This document shows, in pieces, positions 1 through 7,700 of a stretch of DNA of 51,186 nt. Source of the stretch: Chloroflexi bacterium UBA6622 (GTDB taxonomy: Bacteria > Chloroflexota > UBA11872); contig DJHK01000041.1 in NCBI GenBank assembly GCA_002433065.1, positions 1 through 51,186 on the forward strand. The letters are read 5' to 3'. The position numbers were made by a program, and so were the translations under genes. A model generated the notes under the pieces. The model did no database searches, had not been told where the DNA came from, and worked only from the letters and a program-made list of their open reading frames with translations. Each line of letters starts with the position of its first letter. The first letter of the stretch is position 1.

Positions 1-974
1 AGTAATTTCTCCAGATCATCAATCGAAGCGGACATGTGCCCAGTCGGTGTGGTTTTGAAGGGTAGGAAGGTTGCGCCTGGAGCTAGAGTTGCCGCTGTGG
101 CGATCGCCTGTTCGGTCGATGCAAGCGTGACCAGTCCAACTCCGGTTCGGATTGCGGCTATTGCAGCCAGCGCAGCGGCGCCAAGGTATTGAGACGAGCC
201 TCCTACAATTGCTAGTCGTCCGAATGAGCCCTTGTGACCACTCAACCCACGCTTTGGGATTAAATCACGCACCGTTGCACGGTCAATGATGGCAGTAGTA
301 ATTGACTTGTAATCTATAGCTTCTAAGCCAATGGGGACAGCTCGTATTTCTCCGCAGAATTCAACAGCCGGATGGAGCAGGGAGCCTATTTTTATAGGTC
401 CGGTTGCGAGAGTTAGGTCAGCGGGGAAGGTGGAAGTATCTGCATCGCCGGTTTCTGCATCTATGCCAGTTGGGATGTCGATTGCGATACGGGTTTGATT
501 TGTAGACAGGGGTAATGCTTGGAGAAGTTCTTTGATTTCTCCTCGTAATGGGGGAGAGCTTCCGATTCCAAGCAGACCATCGATGACACACGGGGCTTGA
601 GATAGTTCGGCTAGCCGGGGTGTTCGGTCGCTCTGCCACACTTTCCACCGCACACCGTTCTTGGTAGCTGCAGTGACGAGGGGGTCGTTGGGACGTGGGC
701 GAGATGCCCACGCAATAACGTGGATGCCTGCTTGAGCGAGCTGGCTAGCTGCGATGAGAGCATCACCGCCATTCTTTCCTGGCCCTACGAGGCAAATAGC
801 CAACTTACCAGGGCGAATGTAGTCATTCTCTAACACATACGCGGAAATGGCGGAGCCCGCGTTATGCATGAGGCTTGTCTCCGAAGGGGCTAGAGCTTCA
901 AGTGATCGCATGCCAGCCACATCTACTATTCGGTCAAAGATCGGGCTTGTGGCTTCTGCCCGACCACCTAGCAC
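1..974 (-). CDS. nnr: Bifunctional NAD(P)H-hydrate repair enzyme Nnr (partial, C-terminus beyond window)
   Basis: The product repairs hydrated NADH/NADPH: an N-terminal YjeF_N epimerase domain interconverts R and S forms and a C-terminal kinase-like domain dehydrates the S form using a nucleotide. Visible are the epimerase loop VGPGKNGGDALIA near residue 55 and the dehydratase entry SGHKGSFGRLAIVGGSSQY near residue 245. About 324 codons are present and the frame runs off the left edge, so roughly the last third is missing. I chose GTG at 974; TTG at 980 and ATG at 911 are alternatives, and the family motif MR-LE lies at the ATG. The gene begins right after acpS (stop 980-982), a pairing common in Chloroflexota and Actinomycetota, so the two are probably co-translated. 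Confidence 0.9.
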   Translation of the reverse strand, partial: MLGGRAEATSPIFDRIVDVAGMRSLEALAPSETSLMHNAGSAISAYVLENDYIRPGKLAICLVGPGKNGGDALIAASQLAQAGIHVIAWASRPRPNDPLVTAATKNGVRWKVWQSDRTPRLAELSQAPCVIDGLLGIGSSPPLRGEIKELLQALPLSTNQTRIAIDIPTGIDAETGDADTSTFPADLTLATGPIKIGSLLHPAVEFCGEIRAVPIGLEAIDYKSITTAIIDRATVRDLIPKRGLSGHKGSFGRLAIVGGSSQYLGAAALAAIAAIRTGVGLVTLASTEQAIATAATLAPGATFLPFKTTPTGHMSASIDDLEKL

Positions 975-979
975 GAGAT

Positions 980-1366
980 TCAATCCGTAGTTGCCACTAC
1001 AAAGGCAATGGCTAGATCACGACTGTGGGTAAGACTGATCTCGAAACTCGTAAGGCCTAGTTGTTTTGCTCGAGCCCGTGCTGCGCCGTGCAAGCGAATA
1101 AAAGGTTTTCCACGCCTGTTGTTCAAGATTTCTAGCTCAAGCCAGCTTACGCCTCGCATACCTGTTCCTAACGCTTTAGATATGGCTTCTTTTCCAGCAA
1201 ATCTAACCGCCAATTCTTCTGCACGGTTTCGGCTATACCTTTGTTCGTTTTCTGTATAGACGCGATCTAAAAATCGTTTGCCGAATCGATCCAATGTTGC
1301 CTGTATTCGAGCTGTCTCGATGGCATCAACTCCTGCAGCGATTCCAGACGTCTTTTCTTCGCTAAT
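980..1366 (-). CDS. acpS: Holo-[acyl-carrier-protein] synthase with probable ATT start
   Basis: AcpS transfers 4'-phosphopantetheine from CoA to acyl carrier protein, activating fatty acid synthesis. The family's N-terminal metal-binding strand is present as GVDAIETARI (usual form GTDLVEIARI), and the second motif as FAGKEAISKALGTG; the C-terminus EISLTHSRDLAIAFVV also fits. The catch is the start: the first ATG/GTG/TTG in frame is TTG at 1294, which lies after the essential GVDAIE segment. Between the in-frame TAA just upstream and 1294 only ATT/ATC/ATA codons could initiate. ATT at 1366 overlaps the preceding gene's TAG and has GGAG 10 bases upstream, giving 128 residues, normal for the family (about 120-126). 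A start at 1294 would give 104 residues and lose the catalytic Asp. Confidence 0.88.
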   Translation of the reverse strand: MSEEKTSGIAAGVDAIETARIQATLDRFGKRFLDRVYTENEQRYSRNRAEELAVRFAGKEAISKALGTGMRGVSWLELEILNNRRGKPFIRLHGAARARAKQLGLTSFEISLTHSRDLAIAFVVATTD

Positions 1367-2597
1367 GACCTGTTAACTCCAAACGACGTACACCAGAGAT
1401 GTATTCCCACCCACTACCTAAAATCTCAATCCGTCGGAGGTGAAGTGGTGCCGGACGTATTTCTTGCAACAGTGAGCTGTTGGTATAAGTGATCCATTTG
1501 TTTGCCGGGATTTCTCTTCCCAATTTCACGCTTAACCCATCGTTATTTTGGTGGTAAAAACCTGTAGTCCATATTTGTTCTTGGCCAACAGTGTCTAGAT
1601 AGGTAATACGAATCATTAAAGGATATTCAGTTCCAGCAGTCCCACCCCCAGAAAGGGTTTGAGAATTTATCCGAACGTCAGCGGTAATTGCAAGGTTGAC
1701 ATAATCACTAATATCCTTGTCTATGTTATAGACCAATCCGCTCTCGCCATGACGATCTGTTTTTCCTGTCTGCGTAGTTCTGTGAAACCAAACACCTGTG
1801 CTTAACCTTTTTATGGTCCCGGCTGGGCCGGCTTCGGTTACAACAAAGGTTTCCCATGGGGAGTTTTCGAGGGCGGCATTACGAACCGGGTCATCGATAA
1901 GGTTGCGTTTGAGAGGTAAGGGAGCGTGTATTTTCCCGTTTGGCTCGATTCGAGCTCTAAGGCCATCGGCAAGAGTGAGGCTCTGGTCGCCGGACCATAT
2001 TGAGGCGTAACCGCTGCGGACACTCAGATGGGATGAGCCATCTGGGTCCATTTCGATTCTATAGCTGCCTTCAGTTAGGTCGAACCTACCGGATCCGGAG
2101 AGAACTGTGACCTTCCTTGTTTGAGAAGCGGGATGAGCAGAAACTCCAAGTTGGATCCGGCCTCTGAAGATCCTTATGACAGTTTCTTGAAGCCCCTTGT
2201 TAAATCGTCCGAACTGCATGCGCTGTAGAGCCAGTTCAGTGTCGTTGTACAACAACACAGTTGATCCATCACGTGTGCGAAGGAAAACTCGGGACCGGTC
2301 ATCTGTTCGTAGTCGGGAACCCTCAGGGAGTTGTTTTTGACTAGGCATACTTTGCCAATTTGCGGTTGCAGGTGGCTGAAAAAGAACCGTGCCTTCAATA
2401 ATTTCAGCTGTGGTTGCTTTACTCTCACTGACGCCCGCTAGGATTGATGAAATACCTCTTGGCACTATGACAATTGCCGACAGCAGTATCCCAACAGCAA
2501 GTAACAGTGAACTCCAAGCCAGCATGTGCATACTTCGAAATTGCTCGTGCGACTGCTTGGTCTTGGTTCTCTCTAATGTTTTAGGGCGACGTAACAT
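1362..2597 (-). CDS. FecR-like single-pass membrane protein
   Basis: Unassigned 411-residue protein. One membrane segment lies at about residues 26-46 (LAWSSLLLAVGILLSAIVIV), leaving a short basic cytoplasmic tail and a large external part. The region after it (EGTVLFQPP, LPEGSRLRTDDRSRVFLRT, DGSTVLLYNDTEL, FRGRIQL) has the spacing of a FecR domain, in which a beta-rich module senses or binds an external partner; the remaining part looks like a beta-sandwich (possible carbohydrate-binding-like fold). No sigma factor gene sits beside it, so a FecI/FecR-type signalling role is not supported. A longer TTG start at 2645 would overlap acyP by 41 bases; ATG at 2597, 7 bases after the acyP stop, is more natural. 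Function unknown. Confidence 0.75.
   Translation of the reverse strand: MLRRPKTLERTKTKQSHEQFRSMHMLAWSSLLLAVGILLSAIVIVPRGISSILAGVSESKATTAEIIEGTVLFQPPATANWQSMPSQKQLPEGSRLRTDDRSRVFLRTRDGSTVLLYNDTELALQRMQFGRFNKGLQETVIRIFRGRIQLGVSAHPASQTRKVTVLSGSGRFDLTEGSYRIEMDPDGSSHLSVRSGYASIWSGDQSLTLADGLRARIEPNGKIHAPLPLKRNLIDDPVRNAALENSPWETFVVTEAGPAGTIKRLSTGVWFHRTTQTGKTDRHGESGLVYNIDKDISDYVNLAITADVRINSQTLSGGGTAGTEYPLMIRITYLDTVGQEQIWTTGFYHQNNDGLSVKLGREIPANKWITYTNSSLLQEIRPAPLHLRRIEILGSGWEYISGVRRLELTGH
1377..1380 (-). promoter_or_regulatory. Shine-Dalgarno of acpS
   Basis: GGAG lies inside the last codons of the FecR-like gene, 10 bases before ATT at 1366. It supports translational coupling and the non-standard acpS start. 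Confidence 0.5.
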
Positions 2598-2604
2598 GAC
2601 AGGA

Positions 2605-2889
2605 TTATCCACGAACCGTGAATTTGGGTAATCCACCCTTCGCAAGTTTCCACTTCAGGGTAACGGATGTGACCTCAGCAAGGGGTGGTCCGCAGCGTAG
2701 CAACTCCGCAAGTTTTTCTAGGGTGGGTTTTGGCCCTTCAGCTATCACCTCAACGTGGTTTCGGGCCGGAAGATTCCGGACATGACCATCCAGCTCCATA
2801 TCGCGGGCCTGCTTAGCCACGAAATATCGGAAGCCTACGCCTTGAACCTTGCCCGACACTGTTGCGTGGAGTCGTTGTGCTGTGTTCAT
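2605..2889 (-). CDS. acyP: Acylphosphatase
   Basis: Small cytosolic enzyme that hydrolyses acyl-phosphate bonds. The 94 residues match the family length. The signature SGKVQGVGFRYFVAKQA holds the catalytic Arg, and GHVRNLP holds the catalytic Asn. The gene sits between ruvB and the FecR-like gene on the same strand, 13 bases after the ruvB stop. ATG at 2889 is preferred over an adjacent TTG at 2892. There is no clear Shine-Dalgarno sequence. Confidence 0.92.
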   Translation of the reverse strand: MNTAQRLHATVSGKVQGVGFRYFVAKQARDMELDGHVRNLPARNHVEVIAEGPKPTLEKLAELLRCGPPLAEVTSVTLKWKLAKGGLPKFTVRG

Positions 2890-2902
2890 CAATAGCTATT
2901 AA

Positions 2903-3922
2903 CTAGAGTAATGTGGCCTGTTCAGCTGCTGTGGTCGGAGGTTCGCGGTTAAGGTGTTCGTAGGCCTGACGCGTAGCTACTCGGCCTCGAGGTGTTCGTG
3001 CAATAAAGCCTCGTTGGAGCAGAAAGGGTTCGTAGTGAGATTCAAGTGTCGGGAGATCCTCGGCGAGGCTGGCGGCCAATGCCTGGAGGCCTGCTGGGCC
3101 TCCGTTAAACGTGTCCATCAACGTTGTGAGAATCCGACGGTCCATTGCGTCTAATCCTTCATTGTCCACATTAAGTTCGTCGAGGGCCTTGGCAGCCACG
3201 TCGTCAGTGATTACTCCGTCAGCTGCAACTTCAGCGTAGTCGCGTACCCGGCGAAGCAGGCGATTACAGACACGGGCGGTTCCACGTGATCGTTGAGCAA
3301 GCGCGAATGCCCCGGTGTCGGTAATGGTGACCCCGAGGATCCTTGCTGACCGTTGAACAATTCGGGCTGCTTCCTCCACGCTGTAGAACTCGAGACGGTG
3401 AACTACGCCAAACCTGTCGCGAAGAGCTGGTGTTAGCGATCCCGCACTGGTGGTTGCGCCGATGACCGTGAAAGGTTTAAGTGGTATGCGATGGCTCTGA
3501 TTGCCACTCGGAAGATCAAACGCAAAATCTTCCATCGCCGGATACAAGATTTCTTCAACAGATTTTCCAAGTCGGTGGATTTCGTCAATAAACAACACGG
3601 AGGATGCGTCAATGGCGCTTAGCTTCGTTGTAAGGTCGCCGGGACGGAGGAGCGCTGGTCCTGACGTGACCTCCAGATGGCTCTGCATTTCGTTAGCAAT
3701 TATCTGTGCGAGGGTAGTTTTCCCAAGGCCTGGGGGCCCTGCAAGCAAAATATGGTCTACCGGTTCGTTGCGAGCTCTGGCAGCCTGAATCATCAAGTGC
3801 AGTGCACGCTTTACATCAGATTGGCCGATGAACTCATGCTCGGAGAGGTCACGTGGTCGAAGGGCTCGGTCTAAACGGCTGTCATCGGTGTCAGGTGCTG
3901 GGTTGACCACACGATCTGTCAC
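2903..3922 (-). CDS. ruvB: Holliday junction branch migration ATPase RuvB
   Basis: RuvB is the hexameric AAA+ motor that drives branch migration of Holliday junctions together with RuvA. The 339 residues are full length. Visible are Walker A GPPGLGKT (about 62-69), Walker B LFIDEIH (about 110-116), the sensor region GATTSAGSLTPALRDRFG (about 155-172) and the C-terminal winged helix region (ADLPTLESHYEPFL-type segment, LQRGFIARTPRGR). Its start overlaps the ruvA stop by 4 bases, so ruvC-ruvA-ruvB are coupled in that order. Confidence 0.97.
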   Translation of the reverse strand: MTDRVVNPAPDTDDSRLDRALRPRDLSEHEFIGQSDVKRALHLMIQAARARNEPVDHILLAGPPGLGKTTLAQIIANEMQSHLEVTSGPALLRPGDLTTKLSAIDASSVLFIDEIHRLGKSVEEILYPAMEDFAFDLPSGNQSHRIPLKPFTVIGATTSAGSLTPALRDRFGVVHRLEFYSVEEAARIVQRSARILGVTITDTGAFALAQRSRGTARVCNRLLRRVRDYAEVAADGVITDDVAAKALDELNVDNEGLDAMDRRILTTLMDTFNGGPAGLQALAASLAEDLPTLESHYEPFLLQRGFIARTPRGRVATRQAYEHLNREPPTTAAEQATLL

Positions 3923-4512
3923 GAACGCATCCTGCTTTTCGTATGGAGGAAGCGGAGGGCAGCGCTGATCCGCTCAGTTACAGGCATCGTGTCGCCAGCA
4001 CTCTGGTTCAGAGCAACTGTTGCTTCGGCTCGGGAAAACCCCTGATTGAGTAACACCTCTAAAACCTCAATCGAATCTTCGTCTGGGGACAAACCACTGG
4101 GATCCCTATCAGCCGATACCAATTTGCCCCGCAGCTCCAAAATGATTCGGCTCGCCGTTTTGCCTCCGATCCCTGGAACAGCTTGGAACGGTTTTGGATC
4201 CTCGGCGTCTAATGCCTGAAATATATTTTTTGCCGGATGTGTCGACAGCACACGTACGGCAGTGCGTGGTCCAACACTGTTAACACTCAGAAGGGCTTCG
4301 TATACACGACGTTCTTCAATTGTCTCGAAACCAGCCAAAAAGGCTCCGTCTGAACTGAACTGTAGTGAGGTGAAGAGGTGTACGTGGTCGCCTGTGGCGG
4401 CCAGTGAACGGTCCGGCACAGAAACTTCGAGGCCAAGTCCCGTTCCATCAACTTTAATCACCATAGCGTCGGTTCGCCTTTCGACGACTTCACCTGTTAG
4501 TTCTCCAATCAT
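3919..4512 (-). CDS. ruvA: Holliday junction DNA-binding protein RuvA
   Basis: RuvA binds four-way junctions as a tetramer and loads RuvB. The 197 residues show the N-terminal OB fold (MIGELTGEV onward), two helix-hairpin-helix motifs (about 72-91, SVNSVGPRTAVRVL; about 107-126, FQAVPGIGGKTASRII) and a C-terminal domain III (about 147-195) that contacts RuvB. A longer than usual acidic linker separates domains II and III. The ends overlap both ruvC and ruvB by 4 bases. Confidence 0.96.
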   Translation of the reverse strand: MIGELTGEVVERRTDAMVIKVDGTGLGLEVSVPDRSLAATGDHVHLFTSLQFSSDGAFLAGFETIEERRVYEALLSVNSVGPRTAVRVLSTHPAKNIFQALDAEDPKPFQAVPGIGGKTASRIILELRGKLVSADRDPSGLSPDEDSIEVLEVLLNQGFSRAEATVALNQSAGDTMPVTERISAALRFLHTKSRMRS

Positions 4513-5009
4513 CGATTGGCCACCTGACGATGGAGTGATCGGATTGCATGGGAGTTGATGTGACAGATTGCTACGGCTAACGCATCAGCAGCGTGATTCG
4601 GATGTGGAACGTCGGGTAGTTCAAGTAAGCGTTGAACCATGTTTTGAACCGTGGCCTTATTAGATGCTCCATGCCCAGTGACTGCAAGCTTGATTTCCGA
4701 CGGAGCATATTCCTCGACCGGAACACCGTGGTCCGCTGCAAGGAGATGGGTCAGGGCTATGGCGTGGGAGACATCGACGGCGGAGGTAATTCGGCGTGCG
4801 TAGCCTAAGTGCTCTACTGCAACCGCAGTAATCGCATAACGATCAAACAGCGGAAGTAACCCGTCCCGTATAAGGGCCAGGCGATTGCCTATAGGTTGCC
4901 TGGCTGGGGTGGTGAGGCAGCCATGTGCAATGTGATCGGGGTGCCGTTTTCCAGCGACCAATCCAAATCCGAAGCTGGCCGTCCCTGGATCTATCCCGAG
5001 TGTCAGCAC
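4509..5009 (-). CDS. ruvC: Crossover junction endodeoxyribonuclease RuvC
   Basis: RuvC cuts Holliday junctions symmetrically. The 166 residues show the RNase H-like fold start MLTLGIDPGTASFG (catalytic D7), VAVEHLGYARR (E66) and PNHAADALAVAICH. In the last motif the third acidic residue seen in E. coli RuvC is His (H139), followed by D142; the same His/Asp arrangement is known from Thermus RuvC, so the enzyme is probably active. The gene lies 12 bases after the yebC stop and overlaps ruvA by 4 bases. Confidence 0.95.
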   Translation of the reverse strand: MLTLGIDPGTASFGFGLVAGKRHPDHIAHGCLTTPARQPIGNRLALIRDGLLPLFDRYAITAVAVEHLGYARRITSAVDVSHAIALTHLLAADHGVPVEEYAPSEIKLAVTGHGASNKATVQNMVQRLLELPDVPHPNHAADALAVAICHINSHAIRSLHRQVANR

Positions 5010-5021
5010 AGTCCTGCTCTG

Positions 5022-5774
5022 TTATGTGTCAATGTGCTCAAGCAGCGCATCGCTCACTTCCACGTTCGTATGGACCCGACGAACATCATCTAGCTCTTCT
5101 ATCTGTTCCACCATACCTACAATCTTCGACGTCTGGCTGTCGTCCATAAGTATCGGGGCGGTGGGGATCATGGTTAATTCAGCTGTGGTTACCGAGCAAC
5201 CGATGTTTTCAAGCGCTTTTTTTACCAGGGCTAGTTCAGTGGCTTCCGTATAAACGTGAACAAAATCATCTGTGTGCTCTACGTCAACTGCCCCCATGTC
5301 AATTGCAGAAAGTTCAATGTCTTCCGGATTTACACCGTCTGCGCGTACTTCAATAGCTCCACGGTTTGCAAATTGCCAAGCTACAGATCCCGATTCTGCA
5401 AGCGTTCCACCAAGCCGGGTGAGTGCCGTTCGGATTTCCGCTACGGAGCGATTTCTGTTGTCCGTAACTACCTCAATCAATAAGCCAGCGCCATCTGTTG
5501 CGTAACCCTCGTACGTTATCTCTTCGAGGGCCTTGTCCTCCGAGTTGCCGCCTACTCCTCGCTGGATGGCCCGCTCAATTCGATCTTTAGGCATGTTGGC
5601 TGCTTTGGCTTTTGCCATAGCTTGGTCTAGACGAAAGTTAGCTGAAGGATCGGCACCGCCATGCTGAGCTGCGATAGTAAGCTCGCGGCCCAATTTGGTG
5701 AACATTTGGCCACGCTTAGCGTCGGTCACGGCCTTCTGACGCTTAATCTGTGCCCAGCGAGAGTGACCAGCCAT
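5022..5774 (-). CDS. yebC: YebC/PmpR family (TACO1-like) regulatory protein
   Basis: Members of this family act as DNA-binding regulators or, as shown for some, translation factors that help ribosomes through difficult proline tracts. The protein begins with the strongly conserved MAGHSRWAQIKRQK and has NMPKDRIERAIQRG at about residues 75-88; 250 residues is the standard length. It heads the yebC-ruvC-ruvA-ruvB run, an arrangement shared by many bacteria. The start is certain from the motif although no Shine-Dalgarno sequence is visible, so it may be leaderless or weakly initiated. Confidence 0.95.
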   Translation of the reverse strand: MAGHSRWAQIKRQKAVTDAKRGQMFTKLGRELTIAAQHGGADPSANFRLDQAMAKAKAANMPKDRIERAIQRGVGGNSEDKALEEITYEGYATDGAGLLIEVVTDNRNRSVAEIRTALTRLGGTLAESGSVAWQFANRGAIEVRADGVNPEDIELSAIDMGAVDVEHTDDFVHVYTEATELALVKKALENIGCSVTTAELTMIPTAPILMDDSQTSKIVGMVEQIEELDDVRRVHTNVEVSDALLEHIDT

Positions 5775-5842
5775 CAGGTTTGGGGTTTCAAAAGCCGCAT
5801 TAGAGCCGATTATAGGACAGTAGCCAGGTCTCCTCGTAAACT

Positions 5843-5856
5843 CTTTGAGTTCAAAG
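5843..5856. repeat. Inverted repeat in yebC / membrane-protein divergent gap
   Basis: CTTTGA-GT-TCAAAG, a 6-base perfect inverted repeat in the 103-base gap between divergently transcribed yebC and the gene at 5878. It may be an operator or chance. Confidence 0.25.
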
Positions 5857-5877
5857 TGTTAGGAAGTTTCCTCGTTC

Positions 5878-6351
5878 ATGCCAAGTGTTACTACATATGG
5901 GCTTCTTGCTGTGATAGCTGTGAGCTATGGGCTGATGGTTTCTGCTACCTACTGTCCCTGGGCACAGGACCGGCCAGGTGTTGAGGTTCAGCGGCTTCGG
6001 GTTGGGCTTAGATCCCGGATGCTTATTTACAGGTGGCAGTTGTTAGTGATTCTTGGCCTATTCCTCTTTGCGAGGCTTGTACCCGAATGGTTCATGGTGG
6101 AAGGTGCTGGGACCCTTTCCGTAATCCTTATAGTCGCGTGGCTGTTTTTCCCTGTGTATTACCACTTTACTGATGAGGGTGTTGCTTTGCATTCCGCTCG
6201 GTTCTGGTCATGGGAAGACCTTCAAAGCTATAGATGTGCGAGAGGTGTTGTGCAACTACGTCGCGCTGATGGTCGAAGCGTGAATTTGTTTTTGAATCAT
6301 GCGCAACAGCAGTCGATTCTTCCTGTGCTCCGTCGGTATCTATCCAGGTAA
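5878..6351 (+). CDS. Small membrane protein of unknown function
   Basis: Not recognised. The 157 residues contain an N-terminal hydrophobic segment (YGLLAVIAVSYGLMVSATY), two further membrane segments at about 51-66 and 80-98 (LSVILIVAWLFFPVYYHF), and then a soluble tail of about 58 residues (YHFTDEGVALHSARFWSWEDLQ). The tail resembles the PH-like domain found after paired helices in small bacterial membrane proteins, but this is a weak impression. The gene is divergent from yebC and convergent with rarA, ending 14 bases before the rarA stop. The start is ATG with AGGA 13 bases upstream, which is far for an RBS. Confidence 0.65.
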   Translation: MPSVTTYGLLAVIAVSYGLMVSATYCPWAQDRPGVEVQRLRVGLRSRMLIYRWQLLVILGLFLFARLVPEWFMVEGAGTLSVILIVAWLFFPVYYHFTDEGVALHSARFWSWEDLQSYRCARGVVQLRRADGRSVNLFLNHAQQQSILPVLRRYLSR

Positions 6352-6365
6352 GTTTGGTTGCGTGA

Positions 6366-7700
6366 TCAGGGCGTCGAGCCGCTGTCTTTGCCACTAGCTC
6401 TTCGGTTGTTGAGCTGTTTCCATAGTGCTCGTTCCCTGCCACTGCCATGTCCGTCATAAAATTTTTCGGAGTTCGACATGTAATGTTGGGCCACGAAGTT
6501 GTCGGGATAATTGTGAGGATATTTGTACGTCGGCCCAGCCTTTTCTGTGGAAGTTGGATTCGGATGGTTAGTCGAACGCAAATATGAAGGCACAGTAAGA
6601 TCAGCTCCGTCACGAATGGCTTGAGTCGCAGCATCTAGGGCACGGCCGGTCGCGTTACTCTTTGGGGCCGCTGCGAGGTAGATGGTCACTTGTGATAATG
6701 CAAATCGAGCTTCGGGCATGCCTAACCGTTCAACGGCTGAAGCCGAAGCTACAGCTAGCGAAAGAGCGCTTGGATCAGCATTTCCGATATCTTCAGACGC
6801 CAAGATTACGATTCGTCGAGCGATAAATTCCGGTGACTCTCCACCTTCGATCATCTTTGCCAACCAGAATAGTGCTGCGTCAGGGTCAGAGCCCCTCACA
6901 CTCTTAATATAGGCCGAAATCGTGTCATAGTGCTCGTCCCCTGACCGGTCATATCGCACTTGTCGCTCTAGGTTCGCGGCAGTGACGACGGCGGATTCAA
7001 CGGTTTTTATGTGTTGCTCGGTTGCGAAGACGACAGTTGCCTCAAGTCTGTTGAGCGCTACACGTGCATCTCCAGCTGCTCCGGCGATGATTTCTTTGAT
7101 CGCGTTGGATTCAAACCTTGGAGCTGTGGGTCCGAGTCCTTTCGAAGCTTTGATTGCGTTCTGGACAATTTCCTGTAGCTCTTGGTTCGTGAGTTGTTCC
7201 AGGCGTAGAACGCGCATGCGGGACAAAAGGGAAGCATTGATTTCAAAATAAGGATTTTCAGTGGTTGCTCCCCACAACGCGATTATTCCGTCTTCTACTG
7301 CAGCCAATAGGCTGTCCTGTTGGGCTTTATTGAAGCGATGGATTTCATCTAGGAATACCAATGTGCGCTTGGAGTAAAGTTGGCGGGCCTCGGCGGCTTG
7401 CGATAGCACTGTTCTAACGTCTTTTACGCCGGCCGAGATTGCGCTGAGTTCTACGAAGTTTCGACTAGTCTCGTTCGCGGCAATTCTTGCCAAACTAGTT
7501 TTCCCAGTGCCAGGTGGTCCCCAGAGGATCACGGACCAGATTTCGTCTCGTTCGATCGAATTTCTAAGAGGTGCGTTTGGACCGACGAGTTTTTTCTGGC
7601 CAATGAATGCATCGAGGGTCACCGGACGCATTCGCGCTGCTAACGGTGCATCATGGGCTAGATCTTGTATTGCCTTATGGGCAAAAAGATCCTCAGTCAT
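6366..7700 (-). CDS. rarA: Replication-associated recombination ATPase RarA (MgsA)
   Basis: RarA is an AAA+ ATPase related to clamp loaders and WRNIP1 that acts at stalled replication forks. The 444 residues show Walker A GPPGTGKT (61-68), Walker B LVFLDEIHRF (about 114-123), the sensor GATTENPYFEIN, and the family's C-terminal segment with YKYPHNYPDNFVAQHY. It is downstream of the DUF4129 gene and its ATG overlaps that stop by 8 bases, so it may be co-translated with the MoxR-DUF58-DUF4129 operon. Confidence 0.95.
   Translation of the reverse strand: MTEDLFAHKAIQDLAHDAPLAARMRPVTLDAFIGQKKLVGPNAPLRNSIERDEIWSVILWGPPGTGKTSLARIAANETSRNFVELSAISAGVKDVRTVLSQAAEARQLYSKRTLVFLDEIHRFNKAQQDSLLAAVEDGIIALWGATTENPYFEINASLLSRMRVLRLEQLTNQELQEIVQNAIKASKGLGPTAPRFESNAIKEIIAGAAGDARVALNRLEATVVFATEQHIKTVESAVVTAANLERQVRYDRSGDEHYDTISAYIKSVRGSDPDAALFWLAKMIEGGESPEFIARRIVILASEDIGNADPSALSLAVASASAVERLGMPEARFALSQVTIYLAAAPKSNATGRALDAATQAIRDGADLTVPSYLRSTNHPNPTSTEKAGPTYKYPHNYPDNFVAQHYMSNSEKFYDGHGSGRERALWKQLNNRRASGKDSGSTP

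Noticed and set aside
418..711. 97-codon minus-strand open frame
   Set aside because: Shadow of nnr in another frame; the translation is Arg/Ser/Pro-rich and matches nothing, while the nnr frame gives clear motifs.
6167..6634. 155-codon minus frame over the small membrane gene and the rarA end
   Set aside because: No motif; overlaps two better-supported genes.
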